DNA from: Clostridia bacterium UC5.1-2E3
Lineage (GTDB): Bacteria > Bacillota > Clostridia > Lachnospirales > Lachnospiraceae
DNA: 64,000 nucleotides
Reading direction: 5' to 3'
Assembly (NCBI GenBank): GCA_001304875.1
Contig: BBZO01000002.1
Coordinates: forward strand, 62,001-126,000
Position numbers and translations under genes: made by a program. Under the pieces are notes generated by a model. The model did no database searches, was not told the DNA's origin, and saw only the letters and a program-made list of their open reading frames with translations. Of the stretch, positions 28,322-39,508 are shown piece after piece (within the stretch, counting starts at the first letter, position 1; every line of letters begins with the position of its first letter).

Positions 28322-29253
28322 TATGTAAATTTTTTGCAGGCCATGCGGATAAATTCGGCGGCGGCCCGGTTCAGATAGTGTCCCTTTAAGTAGGAGACCG
28401 TGATGGACTGGGTGCCCGCCGGGAAGTCCAGGGGGAAGACGGAGACCGAGGATTTCCAGTCGTAGGGCGTCATAAAGAGAGAGACCCTGGTGGCGAAGAT
28501 TTCCGGAAGCACGATGGATCCCAGGCCCACGGAGCAGAGGGAGACCAGCGTGGACATGCTGGAGGTCTCAAGGACCACCGACGGCTCCACCTGGTAGTGG
28601 CGGCAGCATTTCTCGAACATCTCGCCCAGCCATACGTTGTGCTGCATCTTGATGAAGGGGCAGTCAGCGAACAGACGGAAGTCCTGCATGGTTCCCGGAT
28701 ACGGGTAGGGCTTGTCCGGCGCCAGGTATTTTTTGAGAAATGAGTTGGGCACCGCGCAGACCAGATGCTCCGTGTGCAGCAGCTCCTCGTGAACCTGGTC
28801 CGGGTCGTCCATGGCGAAGCCGATGCGAAGATCCGCCCGGCCCTCGTAGAGTGCCCGGTTGATTTCCAGCGTCGTCCCCTCCACCAGCTTTAAGTCAATC
28901 TGGGGAAACAGCGTGTGGAACTCCGGCAGGATGTCCGGCAGCATGACGGCGCCCCTGGAGGTGCTGATGCCGATGGTCAGCTCGCCCTTGCGGAAATCCC
29001 GCAGGTCCTGCATGGCGGTCTCCAGCTGTTTTTTCTCGTCCAGCAGGTTCTGGCTGCGGCGGTAGAGCGTCTCGCCGGCGTCCGTCAGCGTCACTGGCTG
29101 GGTGCGGTTAAATAACACAACGCCAAATTCCGATTCCAGCCTGGAAATGTGGTTGCTCAAGGACTGCTGCGAGATAAACAGACGCTTGGCGGCCTTCGTG
29201 AAATTGAGTTCCTCAGCGGCGATGCTGAAATAGTAAAGGTTCAGAAAATTCAT
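28318..29253 (-). CDS. LysR family transcriptional regulator
   Basis: A 311-residue LTTR. The N-terminal winged HTH is LNFTKAAKRLFISQQSLSNH followed by ISRLESEFGVVLFNR, and a linker helix and a periplasmic-binding-like effector domain follow (GELTIGISTSRGAVMLPDILP). It is divergent from the cysteine-desulfidase-family gene, with only 88 bp between the starts. It is convergent with the UroD-like gene. By the usual LTTR layout it could control either neighbour and itself. The effector is unknown. Confidence 0.93.
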   Translation of the reverse strand: MNFLNLYYFSIAAEELNFTKAAKRLFISQQSLSNHISRLESEFGVVLFNRTQPVTLTDAGETLYRRSQNLLDEKKQLETAMQDLRDFRKGELTIGISTSRGAVMLPDILPEFHTLFPQIDLKLVEGTTLEINRALYEGRADLRIGFAMDDPDQVHEELLHTEHLVCAVPNSFLKKYLAPDKPYPYPGTMQDFRLFADCPFIKMQHNVWLGEMFEKCCRHYQVEPSVVLETSSMSTLVSLCSVGLGSIVLPEIFATRVSLFMTPYDWKSSVSVFPLDFPAGTQSITVSYLKGHYLNRAAAEFIRMACKKFTY

Positions 29254-29341
29254 GGCGGTTCCTCCCGAATCGATCAGACATAACGGCTATATTATAGTGT
29301 ACCCTGCGAAAAATGTCAAAAATGGAAAGGAAGTACAAGCA

Positions 29342-30618
29342 ATGGACAGAGAATTATATGAGAATCATCTGACAATCCTGCGCTCGGAGCTCATCATGGC
29401 CCTGGGCTGCACGGAGCCCATCGCCATCGCCTACGCGGCCGCCAAGGCCCGCCAGATTCTGGGCGAGATGCCGGAGACGTGCACCGTGCACTGCAGCGGA
29501 AATATTGTGAAAAACGTGATGGGAGTGACGGTTCCCAATTCCGGCGGCTTAAAGGGCATCGACGTGGCCGCCACCCTGGGAATCGTGGGCGGCGATCCGG
29601 AGATGGAGCTGGCCGTCCTGGAGAGCGTCACGACTGAGGATCAGAAGAAGGTGAGGGAGCTTCTGGATAAGGGCTTCTGCACCTGCAAGCTCATCGAGAA
29701 TGTGGCAACCCTCTACATCGTGGTGGAGCTTGCCGCAGGGGAGCATACGGCCCTGGTGGAGATCCAGAAAACCCACAAGAACATCACCCGCATGGAGAAG
29801 GATGGCGTGAGCCTGTTAGAGCAGACCGCCACGCCGGAGGAAGTGGTGCAAAAGACCGGGAACCGGGAGCTTCTGACGGTGGAAAATATCATCGAGTTTG
29901 CAGGTGAGGTGAAGATCGAGGACATCGAGCCCATTTTATCGCCTCAGATCGAGTGCAATATGGCCATCTGCCGCGAGGGCCTGGAGAACCCCTACGGCGC
30001 GGAGGTGGGCCGGATCCTCTTAGACGGCAACGATCACCCCACCGTGGGGCTTAAGGCCCGCGCTTACGCCGCCGCCGGCTCTGACGCCAGAATGAACGGC
30101 TGTCCCATGCCGGTGGTCATCAACTCCGGCAGCGGAAACCAGGGCATCACGGTCAGCGTGCCCGTGGTCATCTACGCCCAGGAGTGGAACGTGGGGCGTG
30201 AGAAGCTGCTGCGCGCCTGGTGGTCGCCAATCTGACGGCGGTTCATCAGAAGAATTACATCGGCAGCCTGTCCGCTTACTGCGGCGTGGTCAGCGCGGCC
30301 TGCGGCGCAGCCTGCGGCATCTGCTACCTGCTTGACTACCCCCATTCCGTACTCTGCGGAACCATCACCAACACCATCGCCACCGTGGGCGGCATGGTCT
30401 GTGATGGGGCCAAGTCCTCCTGCGCCGCCAAGATTTCCACGGCGCTGCAGACGGCCCTTCTGGGCATGAAGATGAGCGTCAGAAACCGCGCCTTCCAGCC
30501 CGGCGAAGGTCTGGTGAAGGGCGACGTGGAGCAGACCATCAGCAGCTTCGGCCGCATGGGGCGCGACGGGATGAAGGCGACGGACAATGAGATTCTGAAT
30601 ATTATGCTGGGGAATTAA
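29342..30618 (+). CDS. L-cysteine desulfidase / UPF0597 (CyuA-like) family protein, one frameshift
   Basis: An iron-sulfur lyase of the serine-dehydratase-alpha/UPF0597 superfamily, which in characterised members degrades L-cysteine to pyruvate, sulfide and ammonia. About 425 residues after repair. The signature N-terminal ELIMALGCTEPIAIAYAAAK is present, followed by NIVKNVMGVTVPNSGG. Cluster-ligand regions follow: GCPMPVVINSGSGNQGITV, CGAACGICYLLD and MVCDGAKSSCAAK. The break near 30217 is one C missing from GCCCTGG. ATG 29342 with AAAGGAAG is preferred. The LysR regulator is divergent 88 bp away and may control it. Substrate (cysteine or another amino acid) is inferred. Confidence 0.87.
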
Positions 30619-30639
30619 ATGGATGCCTGCGGCGCATGG

Positions 30640-30668
30640 TTGACAAATTCTTAATTCCTGTATATAAT
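30640..30668 (+). promoter_or_regulatory. Consensus promoter of the ABC-F gene
   Basis: TTGACA (30640-30645), 17 bp, TATAAT (30663-30668): a perfect sigma-A promoter about 290 bp before the coding start, leaving a long leader. Confidence 0.85.
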
Positions 30669-30706
30669 CAGTTTGCATTCAAATAAAAACGTTAGGAGAT
30701 GAAAGG

Positions 30707-30730
30707 ATGTTCAAACATTCCTGCAAGTAA
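30707..30730 (+). CDS. Leader peptide MFKHSCK of the ABC-F attenuator
   Basis: A 7-codon ORF with its own ribosome site (AGGAG at 30694-30698, 8 bases before ATG), about 33 bp after the predicted transcript start. Its stop overlaps a second ATG (TAATG), which opens a 60-codon reading (30730-30912) across the terminator. Short upstream peptides like this govern induction of many antibiotic-responsive ABC-F and Erm genes, where drug-stalled ribosomes change leader folding. The peptide is called from position and RBS, not homology. Confidence 0.65.
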   Translation: MFKHSCK

Positions 30731-30794
30731 TGAACTTAAACACGCGGCACAGGAAATACCGGGAGAAATCCGGGGATTTGTTTTGTGCGCGGCT

Positions 30795-30866
30795 GCAGGA
30801 ATCCGACATCTTTAAAAGCTCACCACAGCAGATTTACGGGCGCAGGAGATTCCTGCGTCCGTTTTT
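30795..30866 (+). promoter_or_regulatory. Attenuator: intrinsic terminator with competing antiterminator
   Basis: The terminator hairpin has arms at 30836-30847 and 30851-30862 (12 bp, one G-U) and a T-run 30862-30866, upstream of the ABC-F gene. GCAGGAATC at 30795-30803 is a perfect 9-base complement of GATTCCTGC at 30848-30856. It can therefore capture the terminator's 3' arm and act as antiterminator. With the leader peptide upstream, this is a ribosome-controlled attenuator. Confidence 0.75.
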
Positions 30867-30960
30867 GCTTCAGCAGCCGCGCTCCGGTGTGAATATGCGC
30901 TGTAACGCATGACCACACGTTTCCCTGTGTCCATGAACCTTGAGAAAGGGGGAATTTCAG

Positions 30961-32558
30961 ATGTCACAGATCTGCGTGAGCGGGCTGACCTTCTATTACG
31001 ACGGCAGCTATGACAATATTTTCGAGGACGTCTCCTTCACCATCGACACGGACTGGAAGCTGGGCTTCATCGGGCGGAATGGGAGAGGAAAGACGACATT
31101 TTTAAATCTTCTGATGAGGAAATACGAGTACCGGGGGAGCATCGCGTCCTCGGTGGAGTTCGAGTATTTTCCCTATCCGGTGAGCGATAAGAGCAAAAAC
31201 GGAGTGGATCTTCTGGAGGAGATCGAGCCGGATTACGAGTTCTGGCGGGTGTGCCGGGAACTGGCGCTTCTGGATGTGGAGGCGGACGTGCTGTACCGGC
31301 CGTTCGGGGAGTTAAGCGGCGGTGAGCAGACCAAGGTGCTGCTGGCGCTGCTCTTCTCGAAGGAGAACCGTTTCCTTCTCATCGACGAGCCCACCAATCA
31401 CCTGGACATGGAAGGCAGGGAGTCGGTGTGCCGGTACCTGCAGAAGAAAAAGGGATTTATCCTGGTGTCCCATGACCGGGAGTTCCTGGACCGCTGCATC
31501 GACCACGTCCTGGCCATCACCCGGGCGGACATCCAGGTGAGCCAGGGGAATTTTTCAGACTGGTGGGAGCAGAAACAGATGCAGGATGCTCACGAGGAGC
31601 AGGAAAATGAGCGGCTAAAAAAGGACATAAGCCGCTTAAAGACAGCGGCCCGCCGGGCAGGCGACTGGGCGGACCGGGCCGAGTCGGTGAAAATCGGCAC
31701 GGGCGGCTATGTGGACGGCCGTTTCATCGGAAGCCGCGCCTATCTGGGGGAGAAATCCCGGAAAATGCAGAGCCAGCGAAAGAACATGGAGCGGCGGCAG
31801 GAGAGGGCCATCGAGGAGAAATCAAAGCTTCTCAAAAATGTGGAGACCGCGGAGACGCTGAAAATCCTTCCGCTTACGCACCATAAGGAGGTTCTCATTT
31901 CCATGGAGGACGTGGTGCTTTCCTATGGCGGACAAAAGATGGAAGACGCGGAGCTTTCCTGCGGCGGAAAAATGGTGTGCGGGCCGCTCCGGCTGGAGGT
32001 GCGCGCCGGCGACCGGATCGCGCTGCTGGGAAAAAACGGCTGCGGGAAATCCACGGTGCTCCAGGCGGTTTTGAAGGAGGCGGGGATTGCCAGCGGGGGA
32101 GCGGATTTTGCCGGTGGAAAGGCCGCGCCGACGGAGACTACCGGGAACCGCGCGGTGCTGGAGATTGGCGGCAGCCTCACGCTGGCCAGCGGTCTCAAAA
32201 TTTCCTTCGTGCCGCAGGACACCTCCTCGCTCACGGGAACCTTAAACGGGCTTGCCGATGCCTGGGGCATCGACGGGACGCTGTTCCGGACGCTGCTTCG
32301 CAAGCTGGATTTTGAGCGGTCACAGTTTGAGAAACCGGTGAGCGACTACAGCGCGGGGCAGAAGAAAAAGGTTCTGTTAGCCAAAAGTCTCTGCGAGCAG
32401 GCGCACGTCTATATCTGGGATGAGCCCTCAACTACATTGACATTTTTGCCAGGATGCAGCTGGAGGAGCTCATAAAGAAGCATAATCTGACGATGATGTT
32501 CGTGGAGCATGACCGGCGGTTTGTGGAGGATACGGCGACGAGACAGATATGGCTGTAA
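30961..32558 (+). CDS. ABC-F ribosomal protection protein (Lsa/Vga-like), one frameshift
   Basis: A cytoplasmic twin-ATPase of the antibiotic-resistance ABC-F type, which binds the ribosome and displaces drugs such as lincosamides, streptogramin A or pleuromutilins. About 532 residues after repair. The first NBD has GRNGRGKTTFLNLL (Walker A), LSGGEQTKVLLAL (signature) and LIDEPTNHLDMEGRE (Walker B). A charged linker follows. The second NBD has GKNGCGKSTVLQAV, YSAGQKKKVLLAKS and IWDEPLNYID. The break near 32426 is one C missing from CCCC; the repaired frame runs to TAA at 32556-32558. The start follows AAAGGGGG. The leader attenuator supports a resistance role; drug spectrum is not decidable here. 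Confidence 0.9.
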
Positions 32559-32579
32559 AATAATTGAGCGGTTCAGCCC

Positions 32580-33589
32580 CTACCTGGAACTGAGCCGCTC
32601 AATATTTTTAATCAGCACCGACACCGTGCCGTCCACATTGGTGATGAACTCCACCCGGTCGGGATTCCTGTATTCCTCCATGGGAATCGTGATCTCGATC
32701 CCGGTGTCGGTGGTCAGCCGCTGCTGGCTGAATTTCTTTAAGGTCTGCGGGGCCTTCGGCGCCACGGTCTCCTTCGCCACGTGGTATTTCTCCAGCTTTT
32801 CCGTCAGCTCCTCCTGCATCTCGGGGCTGTCCTTAAATACCTTTTCGCCGATGGTCTCCACCTCCAGCTCCCCGCGCTCGGAAAACTCCTGGCTCAGAAT
32901 GCTTTTCACCTCCATTTTCCGGGCTGTGTCCTCGTCGCCGTAGTATTTGCGGTTCACCTGCTCCACAGCTTTGGTGACGATGTCCAGTTTCGCCTTCTGG
33001 GACATGGGCGGGCGGCAGGAGAGAAAAAGCTCGGAAAAATAGAGCCGCTTTTCGCCGTTCACTTCGTACTTGCGCTCCGTCAGCATCAGATCGCCGGTGG
33101 CCAGATTGAGCGCAAAGGCCTCGGAGAGCTTCTGCCCCTGGGACGGGAGAATGGCCTTCTGTAAAATGATCTCGTTGTTGTTGCCGTTCTCCAGCGTGTG
33201 GGTGGCATGGGTGTAGGAGGTTTTGTAGTCCAGCTTCAGAAGACATAAATAGTCGGTGCCGTGGTCGCTCACCACCACCACCGCGATGTCCGCAGCCGGG
33301 ATGGCGATGTTGGCGTTCATGATCCCGTAGAGCGAGGTAGCTAAAAGCTTGCTGACCTCCACGAAATTTTCTGGCGTCAGATTTTTGAGCGGCTCTAACA
33401 GCGGCGCGTCCTCGGAAAACGGCAGATTTTCACATCGTCGCTCTCCGTAAATTTTTCTATGTGCCCTTTGAGAAAATCGCTCAGATCCGACCCGGTGTCA
33501 AATTCGTAGTCGGAGAGCACAGGCAATCCCACGGCAGAGTCCAGGATGTGGATGATGCCAGTCTTCATAATCATATCATCTCGAAACAT
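32580..33589 (-). CDS. Nucleoid-associated protein (NdpA/YejK family), one frameshift
   Basis: A DNA-associated protein of the 37-kDa nucleoid family, about 336 residues after repair. The N-terminal part begins MFRDDMIMKTGIIHILDSAV and carries on as LEPLKNLTPENF before VSKLLATSLYGIMNAN. A C-terminal part has the MEEYRNPDRVEFITNVDGTV block. The frame breaks at 33416-33419, where one T is missing from a five-T run on the minus strand. Start 33589 is chosen for a weak AAAGGA upstream; ATG at 33574 or 33568 are alternatives. Function in Gram-positives is unknown. It is separated from pheS by a divergent leader and converges on the ABC-F gene. Confidence 0.83.
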
Positions 33590-33679
33590 ATGTAAAAATT
33601 CCTTTCGCAAAAATTAAGCTCGTGAAAGATTTCGCTAAATGCTCATAGTATACCACATCCGGCGCTTTTTCGGAAGGGG

Positions 33680-33707
33680 TTGACAAATGACCATTTTGTG
33701 CTAGAAT
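33680..33707 (+). promoter_or_regulatory. pheS promoter
   Basis: TTGACA (33680-33685), 16 bp, TAGAAT (33702-33707), directly before the T-box leader. Confidence 0.7.
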
Positions 33708-33713
33708 AAGCAT

Positions 33714-33980
33714 TAAGTTTCATAAAAAAGGCGCTGAAGGTGCCAAGTAGACGCTTGTTTCCGTCCAGAGAGGGGAAGTCACCGGCTGAAAGCTTTCCCA
33801 CGTTCAGATAAGCGGTCGAATTTCTCACCGGAGCCGCGCGGCTGAACATTTCCTGGATTTCAGTAGGCTGCGACGTATCATGCACGTTACGCATGTCGAG
33901 CGCCCGCATATTCCTGTGCGGGAACTAGGGTGGTACCGCGAGCACTGGCTTCGTCCCTTTTGGGACGGAGCTTTTTTGTT
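33714..33980 (+). promoter_or_regulatory. T-box riboswitch, phenylalanine type, with terminator
   Basis: The T-box core AGGGTGGTACCGCG lies at 33927-33940. The candidate specifier is TTC (Phe) at 33850-33852 in GAACAT-TTC-C, a placement judged by analogy to the leuS leader. The terminator arms are GCTTCGTCCC and GGGACGGAGC (about 33948-33972), with a T-run 33973-33977. The downstream pheS confirms the amino-acid logic. Confidence 0.88.
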
Positions 33981-34016
33981 TCGCAGAAAATCTATATTTT
34001 CAGAGAGGAAGATACG

Positions 34017-35037
<1,021 letters not shown>

Positions 35038-35040
35038 TAA

Positions 35041-35200
35041 GCAATGAGGCGTGCGCCTAAGTGAATGTGCCGGCGCGCGCGTCATGCTTGCATGTAAGCG
35101 AGTGCCGGTACAGGCACTTAGGCATAGGGCGAACGCCCTCAAGCGAAAAAGGCGCCAGCCTTTTGAGCTTGAAGCACGCCGGAGCCGCCCCGCACCAGCA
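35041..35200 (+). repeat. Tandem inverted repeats between pheS and pheT
   Basis: Three consecutive hairpin-forming segments: CCTAAGTG (35057-35064) with CACTTAGG (35115-35122), enclosing a CATGC/GCATG core; AGGGC/GCCCT near 35126-35139; and AAAAGGC/GCCTTTT near 35149-35166 with outer CTCAAG/CTTGAG pairing. No ORF of merit covers it. It could be a processing or attenuation region within the pheST transcript, or a dispersed repeat element. Confidence 0.55.
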
Positions 35201-35239
35201 AACCATAAATCCGAAAAAACAGAAAAGGAGTTCCCATAA

Positions 35240-37657
35240 ATGAACACAGCATTATCCTGGATAAAAGCATACGTCCCCGATTTGGACGTAACCGTTCAGC
35301 AATACACCGACGCCATGACCCTCTCCGGCACCAAAGTGGAGGGCTGTGAGCGCCTGGACAAAAACCTTGAAAAAATCGTAGTCGGCCAGATTGAGAAGAT
35401 CGAGCGTCATCCCGACGCCGACAAGCTCATCATCTGCCAGGTCAACATCGGAAGCGAGACCATCCAGATCGTCACCGGCGCCCCCAATGTGAAAGAGGGC
35501 GACAAGGTTCCGGTGGTTTTAGACGGCGGAAAGGTGGCCGGCGGCCACGACGGCGGCCCGCTCCCGGAGAACGGCATTGAGATCAAAAAAGGAAAATTAA
35601 GAGGCGTTGATTCCTATGGCATGATGTGCTCCATCGAGGAGCTGGGCTCCTCCAGAGACATGTACCCCGACGCCCCCGAGAGCGGCATCTATATTCTCCC
35701 CGCCGACGCAGAGCTGGGAGCCGACGCCGTGGAGCTTTTAGGTCTTCGCGACGCGGTGTTCGAGTACGAGATCACCTCCAACCGTGTGGACTGCTACAGC
35801 GTCATCGGCATCGCCAGGGAGGCGGCGGCCACCTTCAGAAAGCCGTTCTACCCGCCCGAGGTGACCGAGACCGGAAACTCCGAGGACATTCACGACTATC
35901 TCAAGGTGCGCGTGGAGGACGAAAAGCTCTGCCCCCGCTACTGCGCGAGAATGGTCAAAAACATAAAGCTGGCTCCCTCCCCCCAGTGGATGCAGAGACG
36001 GCTGGCGGCCAGCGGCATCCGTCCCATCAACAACATCGTTGACATCACCAACTACGTGATGGAAGAGTACGGACAGCCCATGCACGCCTACGATTACGAC
36101 GACATCGCAGGCCACGAGATCGTGGTGCGCTGCGCGAAGGACGGCGACGTGTTCCAGACCCTGGACGGCCAGGAGAGAAACGTGGACAGCAGCGTGCTGA
36201 TGATCTGCGACGGCGAGAAGGAAGTGGGACTTGCCGGAATCATGGGCGGTGAGAACTCCAAAATCACCGACAATGTAAAGACCATGGTATTCGAGGCTGC
36301 CTGCTTCGACGGCACCAACATCCGTCTCTCCGCCAAGAAGGTGGGACTGCGCACCGACGCCTCCGGAAAATTCGAGAAGGGCTTAGATCCCAACAACGCC
36401 TCCGAGGCCATCAACCGCGCCTGCCAGCTGGTAGAGATGCTGGGCGCCGGCGAGGTAGTCGGCGGCATGATCGACATTTACCCGGTGAAGAAGGAAGAGA
36501 GAAGAATCCCCTTCGACGCCGGTAAGATCAACGATCTTCTGGGAACCGACATCAGCGAGGCGGAAATGCTCAAATACTTCGAGACGCTGGAGCTTCGCTA
36601 CGACGCGGAGAAAAAAGAGGTAATTGCCCCGACGTTCCGCCAGGATCTGGAGAGACTGGCAGACCTGGCCGAGGAGGTGGCCCGTTTCTACGGCTACGAC
36701 AACATCCCGACCACCCTGCCCACCGGCGAGGCCACTACAGGAAAGCTCTCCTACAAGCTCCGCGTGGAGGCCGTGGCGAGACAGATTGCCGAGTATTCCG
36801 GTTTCAGCCAGAGCATGACTTACTCCTTCGAGAGCCCGAAGGCATTTGACCGGCTGCTGCTTCCGGCGGATGACAGACGCCGCCAGGCCATCACGATCAT
36901 GAACGCTGGGTGAGGATTTCAGCATCATGCGGACCACCCCCTTAAACGGGATGCTCACCTCCCTGTCCACCAACTACAACCGCAGGAACAAAAACGTGCG
37001 TCTCTACGAGATGGCCAACGTATATCTGCCGAAGAGCCTGCCGCTTAAAGAGCTTCCGGACGAGCGCATGCAGTTTACCTTAGGCTTCTACGGCGACGGC
37101 GATTTCTTCACGATGAAGGGCGTGATCGAGGAGTTCTTCGAGAAGGTGGGAATGAGCGAAAAGCCGGCGTACGACCCGACAGACAAGAAGCCGTTCCTGC
37201 ATCCGGGCCGCCAGGCGGATATCGTCTACAACGGCACCGTCATGGGATATTTAGGCGAGCTTCATCCCGATGTGGCCGACAACTATAAGATCGGCGAGAA
37301 GGCCTACGTGGCAGTCATCGACATGCCGTCGCTGATCCCCTGCACCACCTTCGACCGCAAATACACCGGCATCGCCAAATACCCGGCTGTGACCAGAGAC
37401 TTAAGCATGGTGATGAAGAAGGACATTCTGGTGGGCGAAGTGGAGGCCATGTTAAGACAGCGCGGCGGAAAGATCCTGGAGAGCATCGAGCTCTTCGACG
37501 TCTACGAGGCTCCCAGATCAAGGAAGGCTTCAAGTCTGTGGCCTACTCCGTCACCTTCCGCGCCAAGGACAGAACGCTGGAGGAGAAGGAGATCACCACG
37601 GTGATGAATAAGATCTTAAACGGCCTTCAGAGCATGGGTATTGAGCTGAGAAGCTGA
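35240..37657 (+). CDS. pheT: Phenylalanyl-tRNA synthetase beta subunit, two indels
   Basis: The beta chain of PheRS, 806 residues after repair. In order: EMAP-like tRNA-binding domain (VVGQIEKIERHPDADKLIIC), B3/B4 editing domain (EYEITSNRVDCYSVIGIARE), B5 domain, catalytic-like core (LGTDISEAEMLKYFETLELR region) and C-terminal anticodon domain (RDLSMVMKKDILVGEVEAML). Breaks: at 36905 two bases are missing (NPLGEDFSIMR restored), and near 37509 one G (YEGSQIKEGFK restored), moving the stop to 37655-37657. AAAGGAG precedes the start. Forms one unit with pheS under the T-box. Essential, so the breaks must be read errors. Confidence 0.96.
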
Positions 37658-37660
37658 TTT

Positions 37661-37787
37661 TTGTTTAATAGGAACTGCGTTCCCTATTAAACAAATGCTC
37701 CGCGAGGATGCGCACTACGCGCAGAGGAATATGGCTGCTTTCGCAGCCGCGCTCCGGCGCAAGTGTGCGCCTGGCGCACACTTTTTT
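37661..37787 (+). terminator. Hairpins and terminator after pheT
   Basis: A first hairpin (TTTGTTTAATAGG with CCTATTAAACAAA, about 37661-37694) is followed by GGCTGC/GCAGCC (37728-37748). A clear intrinsic terminator follows: AAGTGTGCGC (37761-37770) with GCGCACACTT (37774-37783) and a T-run to 37787. Confidence 0.8.
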
Positions 37788-37801
37788 GCATAAGATTTTC
37801 C

Positions 37802-37853
37802 GAAAATGGCTATCCTTACATCAAGTAAAACCGATGTAAGGAGGCCATTTTTT
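37802..37853 (+). promoter_or_regulatory. Hairpin overlapping the enolase ribosome-binding site
   Basis: GAAAATGGC (37802-37810) pairs with GCCATTTTT (37844-37852), and CCTTACATC (37814-37822) pairs with GATGTAAGG (37833-37841). The inner 3' arm and adjacent AGG contain the Shine-Dalgarno of the enolase gene (AAGGAGG, 37838-37844). The outer arm ends in a T-run, so it resembles a terminator as well as an RBS-sequestering stem. Confidence 0.6.
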
Positions 37854-39120
<1,267 letters not shown>

Positions 39121-39123
39121 TGG

Positions 39124-39152
39124 TTGTATTTATCAGAAAAACGTGATATGAT
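39124..39152 (+). promoter_or_regulatory. Promoter of secG
   Basis: TTGTAT (39124-39129), 17 bp, TATGAT (39147-39152) with a TGA extended -10 (39144-39146). Confidence 0.65.
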
Positions 39153-39186
39153 ACTGATGTTTGCTATAGGCATAGGAGGTGTAAGA

Positions 39187-39423
39187 ATGCTGACTACGAT
39201 CTTATCCATCGTATTTGTTATCATAAGTGTTTTTCTGACTGTAGTCGTCCTGATGCAGGAAGGTAAGTCTGCGGGCCTCAGCGGTTCCATCAGCGGCATG
39301 GCCGATACCTATTGGGGAAAGAACAAGGGCCGCTCCATGGAGGGCAAGCTGCAGAAGTACACGAAGATTGCAGCGATCTGCTGGCTGCTTCTGGCACTGG
39401 TATTAAACTTGAAGATACTGTAA
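39187..39423 (+). CDS. secG: Preprotein translocase subunit SecG
   Basis: A 78-residue protein with two TM helices (residues 4-24 and 55-76) flanking the conserved loop MQEGKSAGLSGSISGMADTY. It is the accessory subunit of the SecYEG export channel. ATG 39187 follows AGGAGGTGTAAG. The order secG-rnr-smpB-ssrA that follows is widely conserved in Firmicutes and supports the name. A terminator-like hairpin separates it from rnr. Confidence 0.95.
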   Translation: MLTTILSIVFVIISVFLTVVVLMQEGKSAGLSGSISGMADTYWGKNKGRSMEGKLQKYTKIAAICWLLLALVLNLKIL

Positions 39424-39429
39424 TGATAA

Positions 39430-39467
39430 CAAACACTCTTGGCGCGACCGACAAGAGTGTTTTTGTT
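39430..39467 (+). terminator. Terminator between secG and rnr
   Basis: ACACTCTTG / CAAGAGTGT followed by TTTTTG. It may be partial, since rnr has no obvious promoter of its own. Confidence 0.7.
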
Positions 39468-39508
39468 TCCCGGGGATACACACACGTTTTACTCACAGGA
39501 GGTTTCGC

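Noticed and set aside
30730-30912. 60-codon ORF after the ABC-F leader peptide as an ordinary gene
   Set aside because: It spans the attenuator stems and has no homology that I recognise; kept only as a possible coupled leader reading.
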